Below, in pieces: positions 8,017 to 16,902 of a DNA stretch of 64,000 nucleotides (positions within the stretch are counted from its first letter, which is position 1; each line of letters opens with the position of its first letter). Origin of the DNA: Saccharibacillus qingshengii (GTDB lineage Bacteria; Bacillota; Bacilli; Paenibacillales; Paenibacillaceae); NCBI RefSeq assembly GCF_013185195.1, contig NZ_JAAZWC010000004.1, positions 186,001 to 250,000 on the forward strand, written 5' to 3'. The notes beneath the pieces are model-generated. The model had not been told where the DNA came from and did no database searches. It worked only from the letters and a program-made list of their open reading frames with translations. Both the position numbers and the translations under genes were made by a program.

Positions 8017-8796
8017 ATGAACACAGCGGAAACGCAAACGACCCCAAGAATCGTGATTCCCCAGGCGGAGCCGGTGCTGGTCGAAATCGGGAATGTCACC
8101 AAAAAAGTACGGCGCCGCACGCTGCTGCAAAATGTGTCATTCACGGTGGAACGCGGCGAAATCTGCGGGCTGCTCGGACCCAACGGTGCCGGCAAGACGA
8201 CACTGATCCGGGCGATAACCGGATTGATCCGGCCCGACTCGGGCGATATCCGGATCGGCGGACGAAGTGTCGTGCGGGAGAGGGAAGCGGCAGCAGCGCA
8301 TATGGGAGCGATCGTGGAATCCCCGATTTTCTTTCCCTATATGACCGGACGCGATAACCTGGACAATCTGGCGCTGCTGCATCCGAATCTGCCTACCCGC
8401 AAAGAGCGGGAGCAGCGGGTGCGCGAAGTGCTGGAGATTGTACGAATGGACAAACGGGCCGACGAGCGAGTCAAGACGTATTCGCTCGGCATGAAACAGC
8501 GGCTCGGCATCGCGCAGGCGCTGCTGGGCGATCCCGAACTGCTGATCCTCGACGAACCGGCCAACGGCCTCGATCCGATGGGGATTCGCGAACTGCGGGA
8601 GCTGATCCTGAGACTCAAGCACGAACTGGGCAAAACGGTGCTGGTCTCCAGCCATCTGCTGGACGAGCTGCAGAAGATCTGCGACCGGATCGTTGTGATT
8701 CGCGAAGGCGAGCAGATCTTTGCGGGCAGCCGGGAAGAGATGATCGGCCGTCATTCGAGTCTGGAAGAAGCTTTCGTGGAGATGATGACTTCATGA
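8017..8796 (+). CDS. ABC transporter ATP-binding protein (BcrA/LanF type)
   Basis: The 259-aa protein is an ABC ATPase with Walker A (GPNGAGKTT), Q-loop region, signature (TYSLGMKQRLGIAQAL), Walker B (LLILDEPANGLDP) and H-loop (VLVSSHLLDEL). The YSLGMKQRLGIA signature is typical of ABC-2 type exporters related to bacitracin and lantibiotic immunity systems. I start at the ATG at 8017, behind AAAGAGG. The frame is open further upstream but without a ribosome site. Its stop overlaps the next gene by four bases. It is the first of five co-directional, overlapping or closely spaced genes with two permeases, a response regulator and a histidine kinase. The role is probably peptide-antibiotic resistance or membrane stress response. 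Confidence 0.88.
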   Translation: MNTAETQTTPRIVIPQAEPVLVEIGNVTKKVRRRTLLQNVSFTVERGEICGLLGPNGAGKTTLIRAITGLIRPDSGDIRIGGRSVVREREAAAAHMGAIVESPIFFPYMTGRDNLDNLALLHPNLPTRKEREQRVREVLEIVRMDKRADERVKTYSLGMKQRLGIAQALLGDPELLILDEPANGLDPMGIRELRELILRLKHELGKTVLVSSHLLDELQKICDRIVVIREGEQIFAGSREEMIGRHSSLEEAFVEMMTS

Positions 8797-9665
8797 GCCT
8801 GCTGCTGTACGAGACGGAGAAGTCGGGCGGAGTCCCCTTCGGCAGGCTGCTGCAGGCGGAGTGGCGCAGATTGTGGAAAAGGCGCACCGTTCGCCTCATG
8901 GCGCTGGCCGCGCCGCTGATGGCGCTGGTCTCGGCCAAGTATCTGCTGTCGCAAAACGGCGTGCTTCATCCGGGACTGCCGGAATACGCGACGGCGGGCA
9001 GCGTGCCGGTGCTGGCGCTGGCCGAGATGCTGATCACCGCATTCAGCGGCATGATGCTGGTGCTGGCCGGCCTGACGGTAACGGAAGAATACCGCAGCGG
9101 GCAGCTGCGGATGGGCATGCTGCGCGCCGCTTCGCTGACGCGGATCATGTCGGCCAAGTGGCTGGTTTGTCTGGCCTTTATGTGGATACAGCTGGCCGCG
9201 TACTTTGTCTGTTCGGCGGTGGTGGGGAAGATCTGGTTCCCGAACCCCGAAACTTACCCCCTGTTCTATGAAGCGGGACAGGCGACTTACGCCGAGGGAC
9301 TGCTGTACGATTTGGGGTATTACGTTCTGGCCGCCCTGGTCCTGGCCGCGCTGCTCGCCGTGTTCTTCTGGATTGCCGCCGTCGGACGTTCGTCCACGGT
9401 AACGCTGGGACTGGGTATCGGATTTCTGCTGCTGTCGTATCTGCTGCCGACGGTGCTGACGTATTTCCGCCCCTGGTTCGAGACGCAGGCATACGTACGT
9501 GTTTATTTTCTGTCCCTGCTGATGATCGAATGGGAAGGCCTTGCGGCGATGCTTGCGAATCTGCACGGACTGCGGCTGTGGAATCTGGGGGTCATAGGGG
9601 GATACGGACTGCTGTTTGGCGCCATGACGATGTGGGTCTGGAGAAGGAGGGATTCTTTTGAATAA
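8793..9665 (+). CDS. ABC-2 type permease subunit 1
   Basis: The 290-aa protein begins with a cytoplasmic stretch (LLQAEWRRLWKRRTVRLMAL) and has about six hydrophobic segments, the ABC-2 permease pattern. The segment TVTEEYRSGQLRMGMLRAAS is the conserved cytoplasmic loop (EE..G) that contacts the ATPase. It overlaps the ATPase gene by four bases (ATGA) and the next permease gene by eight bases. It probably pairs with the 9658 permease to form a hetero-oligomeric export channel. Confidence 0.8.
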   Translation: MSLLLYETEKSGGVPFGRLLQAEWRRLWKRRTVRLMALAAPLMALVSAKYLLSQNGVLHPGLPEYATAGSVPVLALAEMLITAFSGMMLVLAGLTVTEEYRSGQLRMGMLRAASLTRIMSAKWLVCLAFMWIQLAAYFVCSAVVGKIWFPNPETYPLFYEAGQATYAEGLLYDLGYYVLAALVLAALLAVFFWIAAVGRSSTVTLGLGIGFLLLSYLLPTVLTYFRPWFETQAYVRVYFLSLLMIEWEGLAAMLANLHGLRLWNLGVIGGYGLLFGAMTMWVWRRRDSFE

Positions 9666-10455
9666 CAAACAAACGGTCGGAATAAGCAATCTGATCCGAA
9701 GCGAAGCACAGCGGGTGTTCAAGCGCAGACGAACCTGGGCGGTGATCGCCGTCTATCTGATCTTCGTGCTGCTGGAATGTCTGTTTCTGACGATGATGAA
9801 TACGAGCTTCTACGATCCGGATCACAGCGTGCCGCTGAATTCGCTCAACACGGCGCCTTTTCTGCTGCGGGAGCTGGCGATTCTGATGAACTTTGTCGTG
9901 ATTCCGATGCTGGCGGCGGACAGTTTCAACGGGGATGTGTTTTCGGGAGCGCTGCGCCTGGCTTTGATTCGTCCGGTCTCGCGGGTCAAAATGTTTCTGG
10001 TCAAATGGGCCGTGCTGGGTGCTGCGGTCGGCGCGATGACCTTGTTCACCTGGGCGGCGGGTACCGTGTTCGGCCGGATCTTTATGCCTGCGGCCGCCGA
10101 GACGACGCTGATGGGCGCAGGGACGGTCGGCGGATTGGGCGCGATCGGTTACGGACTCGGATTCTACGGGCTGGCTTTCTGCATTTTTCTGGCCCTGATC
10201 GGGGTGGGAGGGATCGTATCGCGCCTGGCGCCAAATCCGGTCTTGGCCTATATCGGGATGCTGGCGGTGATCGTGGGCGGCATTTACGTCTCCGACGGCC
10301 TGGCTTTTCTGCTGTCGGTATCCGACTCGATCTTTCATTTCCTCGGGCATACGGGCGGAAGCGACGCTTCGCTCGGTTGGATCCTCTGTGCGCTGCTTGC
10401 GGGCTGCGCTATAATGGGGACATGGAGCTGGAGCCGGAGAGAGTGGATGCAGTAG
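9658..10455 (+). CDS. ABC-2 type permease subunit 2
   Basis: The 265-aa protein has six predicted membrane segments and the same arrangement as its neighbour, with an N-terminal positively charged stretch (RSEAQRVFKRRRTWAVIAVY) and the loop ADSFNGDVFSGALRLALIRP. The start is a TTG at 9658, supported by a strong AAGGAGG at the correct distance and by the eight-base overlap with the upstream permease. Having two different permeases fits LanEG-type immunity transporters. No lantibiotic structural gene is visible nearby. Confidence 0.8.
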   Translation: MNNKQTVGISNLIRSEAQRVFKRRRTWAVIAVYLIFVLLECLFLTMMNTSFYDPDHSVPLNSLNTAPFLLRELAILMNFVVIPMLAADSFNGDVFSGALRLALIRPVSRVKMFLVKWAVLGAAVGAMTLFTWAAGTVFGRIFMPAAAETTLMGAGTVGGLGAIGYGLGFYGLAFCIFLALIGVGGIVSRLAPNPVLAYIGMLAVIVGGIYVSDGLAFLLSVSDSIFHFLGHTGGSDASLGWILCALLAGCAIMGTWSWSRREWMQ

Positions 10456-10506
10456 GGGGAACGATCGAACGGACTTTGGGAAAAGAGCGGAAAAAGGAGG
10501 TGCGCG

Positions 10507-11187
10507 ATGGCGGAGACGGTGCTGCTGGTCGACGACGAGCGCGATATCGTAGCGTTTATGCGCGATGCGCTGGAAGACGAAGGGTATAAGGTGCTGTGCG
10601 CATACGGCGGGGAAGAAGCGCTGGCGCTGCTGCCCTATAAACCCGATGTGGTCGTGCTCGACGTGATGATGCCCGGCATGGACGGGTACGAACTCTGCGG
10701 AGCGATCCGCGAGAGCGCGGCTTGTCCGATTCTGTTCGTCAGCGCCCGGCGTTCGGAGGAAGACCGCGTGCGCGGGCTGATGGCCGGAGGCGATGATTAT
10801 CTGGTGAAGCCGTTTGGCCTGCGCGAGTTCAAGACGAGGATCTACGCGCATCTGCGCCGGGAAAAAAGGGACCGCGGCGCCGCGGACCGTTATCTGCGCT
10901 TCGGCGATCTGGCGATCGATGCGCAGGGTCGCGAAGTGCAGGCCGGCGGGAAGCCGCTTGCGCTGACCGGACGCGAATTCGATATCGTGCTGCTGCTGGC
11001 GCTGCATCCGTCCCAGGTATTTGCGCGGGAAGACATATATGAACGGATCTGGGGACTGGAAGCGGACGGCGACTCGGCGACGGTAACGGAACATGTCAAA
11101 AAGATCCGGGCCAAGCTGGCAGCGGCCGCTCCGGGCCTGAATCCGATTGCGACGGTCTGGGGCGTGGGCTACAAATGGCAGATGTGA
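10507..11187 (+). CDS. OmpR-family response regulator
   Basis: The 226-aa protein has a receiver domain with the acidic pair D9-D10, the phosphorylation site D52 (VVVLDVMMPGMDG) and a KPFG lysine. A winged-helix OmpR/PhoB domain follows (FGDLAIDAQGREV to VTEHVKKIRAKL, ending VWGVGYKWQM). The ATG at 10507 is preceded by AAGGAGG. Its end overlaps the histidine kinase start by 13 bases, so the two are translationally coupled. It most likely controls its own operon. Confidence 0.9.
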   Translation: MAETVLLVDDERDIVAFMRDALEDEGYKVLCAYGGEEALALLPYKPDVVVLDVMMPGMDGYELCGAIRESAACPILFVSARRSEEDRVRGLMAGGDDYLVKPFGLREFKTRIYAHLRREKRDRGAADRYLRFGDLAIDAQGREVQAGGKPLALTGREFDIVLLLALHPSQVFAREDIYERIWGLEADGDSATVTEHVKKIRAKLAAAAPGLNPIATVWGVGYKWQM

Positions 11188-12716
11188 AAAAAAAAGCCCG
11201 GCAGAGGGGACCTATCGAATCCGCGGGCTCGACAGGCCCGGAGGCCGGCAAAACGCCTAAGGAAAGACGCTTGAAAAGCTTGATCCAGCGCAGTTTCCAC
11301 CGGACCTTTCTGCTCAGCGTGCTGGCTACGCTGCTGACCTGGGCGGTCGGACTCTCCGCGCTGCTGGTCTGGGGGAATTCGCTGCGGCCCGCCAATTACT
11401 ACGAGAGCCGAATTCCGCAGATTGTCTCGCAGATCCGGCAGCTGGACCATCCGGTCTCTCCGGCATCGCGCGTCGAAGTAGAGCGGATCGTGCCCGCCGA
11501 AGGGATGGGTTACGAGATGTTCGACGCTTCGGGGAAGCGGATGTACGGATCGTATACAGGCGAAGGCGCGATTTGCAGCACGGCGGATCTGCTGGAACGA
11601 TTGAACGATCCGGCGGCTTCCGGCGGCTATTTCGTGCAGTACGAGCCGCTGACCGGGCCCGGCGGGGAATTCGCCGGAGCGATCGCGCTGCGCTACAAGC
11701 TGACGATGGCTTCGGCGAATCCCGCGGAGGCGGTTCCGCTTCTGCTGGGCGGGCTGCTGATGGCGGCGGCCCCGTTCGCTTATCTGTACGGCTTCACCTT
11801 GTGGAGCGGCCGCCGGCTGAGCCGCAGGCTTGAAGAGCCGTTCGGGCACCTGATCGAAGGGGCGGAGAAGATCCGCGAGCACGACCTGGATTTCTCGCTG
11901 GAGCGGGGCGGAACCGGCGTGCGCGAACTGAACCAGCTGCTGTCCGCGTTCGAGCAGATGCGCGAAGCGCTGCGCGAATCGCTGAGGCGCGAATGGCAGT
12001 CGGAGCGCGACCGCCGCGATATGATCGCCGCCGTCGCGCACGACCTCGGCACGCCGCTCAGCGTGATCCGCGGACATGCGGAAGTGCTGCTGGACGATGC
12101 GGGGCGGCGTCCGGAACGTGCCGTGCGCTACGCGGAGACGATTCTCGGCGCGGCGGACCGTTCGATCCGATTGACCGCGGATCTGTCGGAAGCCGCGCAG
12201 GTAGAACGCCCGGACTTTGCGCTCAGTCCGGAGCCGGTCGACCTGGAGACGGCCGTCCGCGCCAAAGGGCGGGAGTACGCTTTTCTCTGCCGGGAACGCG
12301 GCGTGGACTTCGCGCTTGCGGTGCGGGACCTGCGCGCCGAAGACCGGCGCGGCCCGCAGCGATTGGATCAGCACCGGCTTAACCGGGTGCTGGACAATCT
12401 GGTCAGTAACGCCCTCCGCTATGCGCCGGAGGGCAGTCTCGTCGCGCTTGAGCTTCGAATCCGGCCCGGCGGGGCCGAATTCGAAGTGCGCGACGACGGC
12501 CCCGGCTTCGCGGAAGCCGGGGGCGGCCGCATCTTCGAGAAGTTCTATCGCGAAGATGCGGCAAGGCCTGCCGCCGCCGACCCGGGCGGCGGGCACTCCG
12601 GTCTCGGGCTGTTCATCGCCCGGACCGTCGTGCGCCGGCACGGCGGCGAGATCGCCGCGCAGAACCGCCCGGAGGGCGGCGCGTGCGTGACCTTCTCCGT
12701 CGCGGAACTCGACTGA
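11175..12716 (+). CDS. Sensor histidine kinase
   Basis: The 513-aa kinase has a first membrane segment at about residues 38-60, an extracytoplasmic region of roughly 120 residues, and a second membrane segment near 185-208. A HAMP-like linker follows (SRRLEEPFGHLIEGAEKIRE), then the phospho-acceptor helix (AAVAHDLGTPLSVIRG, His near 288), the N box (LDNLVSNALRYAPEG), a G1 box (VRDDGPGF) and a G2 region (SGLGLFIARTVV). The sizeable extracytoplasmic domain means it may sense its signal directly, unlike short-loop BceS-type kinases. It is coupled to the response regulator by a 13-base overlap. Confidence 0.9.
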   Translation: MADVKKKARQRGPIESAGSTGPEAGKTPKERRLKSLIQRSFHRTFLLSVLATLLTWAVGLSALLVWGNSLRPANYYESRIPQIVSQIRQLDHPVSPASRVEVERIVPAEGMGYEMFDASGKRMYGSYTGEGAICSTADLLERLNDPAASGGYFVQYEPLTGPGGEFAGAIALRYKLTMASANPAEAVPLLLGGLLMAAAPFAYLYGFTLWSGRRLSRRLEEPFGHLIEGAEKIREHDLDFSLERGGTGVRELNQLLSAFEQMREALRESLRREWQSERDRRDMIAAVAHDLGTPLSVIRGHAEVLLDDAGRRPERAVRYAETILGAADRSIRLTADLSEAAQVERPDFALSPEPVDLETAVRAKGREYAFLCRERGVDFALAVRDLRAEDRRGPQRLDQHRLNRVLDNLVSNALRYAPEGSLVALELRIRPGGAEFEVRDDGPGFAEAGGGRIFEKFYREDAARPAAADPGGGHSGLGLFIARTVVRRHGGEIAAQNRPEGGACVTFSVAELD

Positions 12717-12910
12717 GGTCGGCGGGCTTCGGCTTGGCCGCGGCAGAGAAAGGCCGCGATCAAGCCCGCCGGGAGCTGCCGCTGCTGCGCAGCAGCGCAA
12801 TACGCCGAATGGCCTGCCCGGAGGTCGTTCCGGCCGCCTGGCAGACCGCGCGCCCGAACAGCTGCCGGGCGGCTGTTCGGTGCCGATTGGCCGCGCAGCA
12901 GCATAATACG

Positions 12911-13110
12911 CCGAAATAACGGCAGTAGGGCCGTTATTTTCGCCAATCAGAGCCCTACCAACCAAATAACGTCCTCACAACCGTTATTTGCCCGATTCGG
13001 TCTGCCCACAGCGGATCCAGGCCGAAATAACGCTTCTCCTGCAGTTATTTGGGCTTAACCGGCTTCTCCGGCCGAAATAACGGCTCCTGTGCAGTTAGTG
13101 GGGTCCAGGC
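12911..13110. repeat. Cluster of AAATAAC/GTTATTT palindromes
   Basis: The 553-bp gap after the kinase gene has no credible gene. It contains four small inverted repeats built on the same core. These are AAATAACGGC with GCCGTTATTT (12914-12939), AAATAACG with CGTTATTT (12964-12989), AAATAAC with GTTATTT (13025-13050), and a decayed one from about 13075. A related cluster lies at 55678-55875. They look like a dispersed palindromic repeat family. Bases 12717-12775 also hold a looser GC-rich inverted repeat (CGGCGGGCTT and AAGCCCGCCG). Confidence 0.75.
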
Positions 13111-13157
13111 ATTGAAGAGATGGAGAAGCCGGTTGAAGACGCCTTCTTACCCGCACC

Positions 13158-13200
13158 AAAAAGCCCGCCGGGCGGATCCTGCGATCCTCGGCGGGCTTTT
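13158..13200. terminator. Bidirectional intrinsic terminator
   Basis: The arms AAAAAGCCCGCCG and CGGCGGGCTTTT flank a 17-base loop region. It lies between the convergent histidine kinase and LTA synthase genes and has A- and T-runs on both sides. Confidence 0.85.
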
Positions 13201-13269
13201 CTATATTCATGTTAATCCTGAATCAGGGTCATGCTGTAACCCGTGCGGAGCTTCGCTTCGCCCCCGCTC

Positions 13270-15147
13270 CTATTCTTCTTCCGAAGCTTCCGGGCGGTCC
13301 GGCTGCTGACGGACGTAGCTGCTCGACAGCTCGAACAGCTGCAGCATGCGGTTATACTGGTCTTCCGTCACGCCGGAAGAGGCGGTACCGCCTTTCTTGA
13401 GCGGATAATAAGTGCCATCCGCGTAGGCGGTACCGGGGATGAACAGCGTATCGCCGGTAATCAGCGAACCCGACGGCCAGTAATAGCGTTCGGGAATCAT
13501 ATTCTCGTTCTGGTTCAGCAGATCCTGTCCGAAATGGATATGGTCTTGGAGAGAAATGCCGAGCAGGTTCGCCGCCGTCGGCATAATGTCCACCTGGGCG
13601 CCAAGCTGGGGCTGCTCGTTCGAAGTCTTCGCGCCGGATCCGAGGATCATGAACGGAATATTCGGCATGTCGCTGTACGTGTAATCGTGGCCGAAGATGT
13701 CCCGGGCCAGCGCCAGGTCTTCTTCGCTCATCGAATGCAGCGGCAGGCCCAGGTGATCGCCGTACAGCATCAGCAGGCTGTCTTCCCAGAGCCCTTTTTC
13801 CTTGAGTTCGTCGATCAGCAGGCCCAGGCAGTAATCCGCATAATTCTGGGCACGGATATAATCGCCGACCAGCGTATCTTCGTAGCGGTCCGGAAGGGTC
13901 ATCTTGTATTTTTCTTCCGGGATCGTGAACGGGTGGTGCGAGCTCATCGAAATGATCTGCGCATAGAACGGCTGCTCGGATTCGTCCATCTTTTGCAGCT
14001 GCTCGGTCGTCTTCTGGTACAGCACTTCATCGGAAGCGCCAAAAAAGACCGTATCGTCCGTGCCGAAAAATTCCTGATCGTAATAGCGGTCGAACCCGAG
14101 AGCGGCGTACAGCTGATTCCGGTTCCAGAACGAGACCTGGTTGGTATGGAACGTAGCCGTCTGGTAGCCGTTTTCTTTCAGCAGTTTGGGCAGACTTGGC
14201 AGATCTTTCTCGCCGTAGGCGATAACGGCCGCTTTGCGCGGCGGGATGTAGAACGAGGTATTCACCGTGAATTCGGCATCCGAGGTGTTCCCCTGTCCCG
14301 CGCTCTGGTAAAAGTTCGGGAAATACAGCCCTTCGCCTGCGAGCTTGTTCAGATTCGGCGTGACTTCCTGTCCGTCGACCTTGAGGCCGACCATGAAGTT
14401 TTGCAGCGATTCCATCTGCAGGATAATCAGGTTCTTGCCTTTGGCCGAGCCGTAATAGGCCGGCGTCTCGGGCGGGGTGATGCCTTTGAGTTCGTCGATT
14501 CGGGCCTGGCTGATTTCCTCCAGCGGGACGGGTTCTTCATCGCGGTCCGTCAGCAGGGTGAAGGCTTCGTAGTTGAGAATCCCCATCTTTTCCGCTTTGA
14601 CGACTTCGTTCATGCTTGCGCGGTTCGGCCAGATATTCATCGTGCACAGAACGAGCGAGAGAATCAGCACGCTGCCGAGCATCCGGCGGCTCATCCGGTG
14701 ATGCACGACGCTCTCGCGCCAGCTGCGCGCTTTTTTGCTCGCGAAGAACCAGACGGTCAAGATGATGATATCGGTGAAGATCAGCAGATACTGCGGCGCG
14801 AGCAGAGAGAATACGCTGTCGCTGACTTCGACAGCCTGGCGGCTCTGGTCAAGCGCATGGTAGCTGACGACGACGCCGTAATATTTGAAATAAATGATTG
14901 CCGTAAAGAACAGTGCCGTTACGAACAGGTTGGTCACCATGTACCACAGCAGTTTGCGTTTGGTGGCCAGCCACTCGAACAGGCAGAAGATGATCCAGAG
15001 GAACGGGATCTCCGTCAGCAGAGGACCCCAGAGCGGCGTATCCTCGAAGATCGGTCCCCAGGCGATATAGCCTTTAACCAATAGAATCAGCGTGAACAAA
15101 ATGAAAGGTTGGATGAGTAAGGAACGTACATTTTTGATCGGCTCCAC
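13270..15147 (-). CDS. ltaS: Lipoteichoic acid synthase
   Basis: The 625-aa protein has five N-terminal membrane segments (residues about 10-185) and a large extracytoplasmic sulfatase-like domain, the LtaS layout. It polymerises glycerol phosphate from phosphatidylglycerol onto the glycolipid anchor outside the membrane. The catalytic nucleophile threonine lies in GQGNTSDAEF (Thr288), and metal-binding segments are visible (ILQMESLQNF, LYGDHLGLP, SMSSHHPF). The start is GTG at 15147, with AAGGAG nine bases upstream. It is monocistronic, convergent with the kinase gene and divergent from the NlpC/P60 hydrolase gene, another cell-envelope function. Confidence 0.93.
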   Translation of the reverse strand: MEPIKNVRSLLIQPFILFTLILLVKGYIAWGPIFEDTPLWGPLLTEIPFLWIIFCLFEWLATKRKLLWYMVTNLFVTALFFTAIIYFKYYGVVVSYHALDQSRQAVEVSDSVFSLLAPQYLLIFTDIIILTVWFFASKKARSWRESVVHHRMSRRMLGSVLILSLVLCTMNIWPNRASMNEVVKAEKMGILNYEAFTLLTDRDEEPVPLEEISQARIDELKGITPPETPAYYGSAKGKNLIILQMESLQNFMVGLKVDGQEVTPNLNKLAGEGLYFPNFYQSAGQGNTSDAEFTVNTSFYIPPRKAAVIAYGEKDLPSLPKLLKENGYQTATFHTNQVSFWNRNQLYAALGFDRYYDQEFFGTDDTVFFGASDEVLYQKTTEQLQKMDESEQPFYAQIISMSSHHPFTIPEEKYKMTLPDRYEDTLVGDYIRAQNYADYCLGLLIDELKEKGLWEDSLLMLYGDHLGLPLHSMSEEDLALARDIFGHDYTYSDMPNIPFMILGSGAKTSNEQPQLGAQVDIMPTAANLLGISLQDHIHFGQDLLNQNENMIPERYYWPSGSLITGDTLFIPGTAYADGTYYPLKKGGTASSGVTEDQYNRMLQLFELSSSYVRQQPDRPEASEEE

Positions 15148-15513
15148 AGGGCAAAGCTCCTTTTCTATAGAGGAAAATGTTAGGGATGCCGCAGAGGTGA
15201 TCCTGTGCCGGCAGGCCTTTTATATAGGGATAAACCGTTTGGCGCGTTTTGTCCCACTTTGGCGAAAACGCTGCAAATCCTTAGCTATTATGCTCCCGGC
15301 CGCAAAAGATGTCAAAACCGTTTCCGATTTGTCGTTAATTTGCTCAAAAAGCTGGTAGTTCGGGCCGATAGAAGATAAAATATCGGTAGAATGCAAATCG
15401 ATCCGTTATTCCCGACTGTTCGTCGTTTTCCGCTTTTTTTGCGGAAGCGCTCTCGACCCCATGACGCGTGCGCCGGTCTGCCGCCTGCGCATGTCCCGTA
15501 TAAGGAGGCACTC
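15148..15513. other. Divergent intergenic region between ltaS and the NlpC/P60 gene
   Basis: This 366-bp region holds the promoters of two divergent envelope genes. I see no gene in it. An AT-rich stretch with a possible -10 (TAAAAT near 15376) lies upstream of the hydrolase gene but has no good -35. No hairpin terminator or repeat stands out. Confidence 0.5.
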
Positions 15514-16659
15514 ATGAAAAGAAAGTTCTTCAGCCTGCTCGCAGCATCCGCTCTTCTAGTGACCGTACCCGTCGCCGCGGAAGCATCGAGCGGCAAAGTC
15601 GATCGACCCGTCAACCTTCGTTCCGCGCCTTCGGCTTCCGAAGGCAGCGTATACCGCACGCTACAGCCCGGCACCAAGCTTGAAGTGCTGAGCGAACTGA
15701 ACACGTCCTGGCTCAAAGTCGAAGTGTCCGGCAAGACCGGCTACGTATCGTCTTCCTACATTACGTACAGCAAGGCGTCGGCTGCTGCCGCCGTCAAGCC
15801 CGCCGCTTCCGCTTCGACCGTCAAGCCCGCTTCGTCTCCGGTCAAGACGCCTGCCCCGCCCGTCAAGCAGGCTTCGCTGCCCGCTCCGGCCGCCGGTTCG
15901 GTTAAGACGTCGGCGGAAACGGTTGTCCCTGCAGAGGTCCCGGCCGCAGCAGGCAGCGGAGTCGTCGTGAAGAACGTGAATTTCCGCGCCGAACCCGTTA
16001 CGGGCAGCGACGTGTACCGCGTATTGTCGGCAGGCGAGACCTTCGCCGCCGTCGAACTCGCGAACTCCGCCTGGCTCCGGATCACGGATACCAGCGGTGT
16101 AACCGGCTACGTCTCCACCAGTTACGTGACGTATACGCTGCCGGGCTTGGGCACGGTTTCCCCGGCTCCGTCCGTTCAGGCTCCGCCTGCGCCCGCTCCG
16201 GCGGTCGAGATGCCGGTCGCACTGCCTCTGCCGGTTCTCCCTTCCTCGGATATCCTGCCTGGCGGAACGGTCGCTTCGGGATCGGCCGACCGGGTGATCC
16301 AGGATGCGTTGGCGCTGCAGGGGATTACCCATTACGGCTTTGGCCGCAACGAAGCGCCGGTGCTGTTCGACTGTTCGTCGTTCACGCGGTACGTATTCGG
16401 CCTGCAGGGGGTCAATCTTCCGTTCGGAACCGCCTACCAGAAAGACATCGGCATTCCGGTGGAGAAAGACCAATGGCAAAAAGGCGATCTGCTGTTTTTC
16501 TGGAGCAGTATTCCCGGCTTGATCGGGCATGTGGGCATCTATGACGGCGAAGGCCATCTGGTGCACAACAGCGCCAGCAAAGACGGCGTGGCGATCGCCG
16601 ATCTCGATCTGAAATACTGGCAGGATCATTACGTGTCGGCAAGACGCGTGCTGCAGTAA
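15514..16659 (+). CDS. Secreted SH3-domain NlpC/P60 peptidoglycan endopeptidase
   Basis: The 381-aa protein has a signal peptide (MKRKFFSLLAASALLVTVPV, cleavage after AEA). Two bacterial SH3 domains follow (PVNLRSAPSASEGSVYRTL to TGYVSSSYITY, and VNFRAEPVTGSDVYRVL to TGYVSTSYVTY), each followed by a Pro/Ala-rich linker. The C-terminus is an NlpC/P60 domain with the catalytic Cys in FDCSSFTRYVF and histidines in GHVGIYDG and LVHNSA. Such enzymes cut the D-Glu to meso-DAP bond of peptidoglycan stem peptides. The start ATG at 15514 follows AAGGAGG. A terminator at 16724-16757 follows. Confidence 0.92.
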   Translation: MKRKFFSLLAASALLVTVPVAAEASSGKVDRPVNLRSAPSASEGSVYRTLQPGTKLEVLSELNTSWLKVEVSGKTGYVSSSYITYSKASAAAAVKPAASASTVKPASSPVKTPAPPVKQASLPAPAAGSVKTSAETVVPAEVPAAAGSGVVVKNVNFRAEPVTGSDVYRVLSAGETFAAVELANSAWLRITDTSGVTGYVSTSYVTYTLPGLGTVSPAPSVQAPPAPAPAVEMPVALPLPVLPSSDILPGGTVASGSADRVIQDALALQGITHYGFGRNEAPVLFDCSSFTRYVFGLQGVNLPFGTAYQKDIGIPVEKDQWQKGDLLFFWSSIPGLIGHVGIYDGEGHLVHNSASKDGVAIADLDLKYWQDHYVSARRVLQ

Positions 16660-16723
16660 ACGGCACGGCACCGGGAAGCGGATTCTCGCGCCCGGATGCC
16701 CCAAGCGGTTTCCTGCACGAAAT

Positions 16724-16757
16724 CGGCGGTTTTCGCTTTTGCGAAAGCCGCTTTTTT
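16724..16757 (+). terminator. Intrinsic terminator after the NlpC/P60 gene
   Basis: The stem GCGGTTTTCGC pairs with GCGAAAGCCGC around a short T-rich loop and is followed by TTTTTT. Confidence 0.8.
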
Positions 16758-16774
16758 GCGCCATCGAGGACCGG

Positions 16775-16803
16775 CTGAACTTGCGCAGCCGTTCGTCTAT
16801 AAT
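16775..16803 (+). promoter_or_regulatory. Candidate sigma-A promoter of the helicase gene
   Basis: CTGAAC, a 17-bp spacer and a perfect TATAAT lie about 100 bp upstream of the helicase start. The -35 is a weak match and the -10 is strong. Confidence 0.5.
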
Positions 16804-16902
16804 GGATAGACGTGCGCAGCCGCTGTTTCGTCTGCCCTATTGTCCCCAAAAAAAGAAAGTCGCCCCAAACGGCGATTTGTTTCACGGAAAGGAGGAATCA
16901 AG

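Noticed and set aside
11169-12965. 598-codon minus-strand frame opposite the histidine kinase
   Set aside because: GC-rich shadow; Arg/Pro/Ala-rich translation without recognisable domains, while the plus strand encodes a full kinase.
13270-13280. Riboswitch in front of ltaS or other genes
   Set aside because: I looked for conserved riboswitch-like long leaders with terminators in the >300-bp gaps and found none that I can support.
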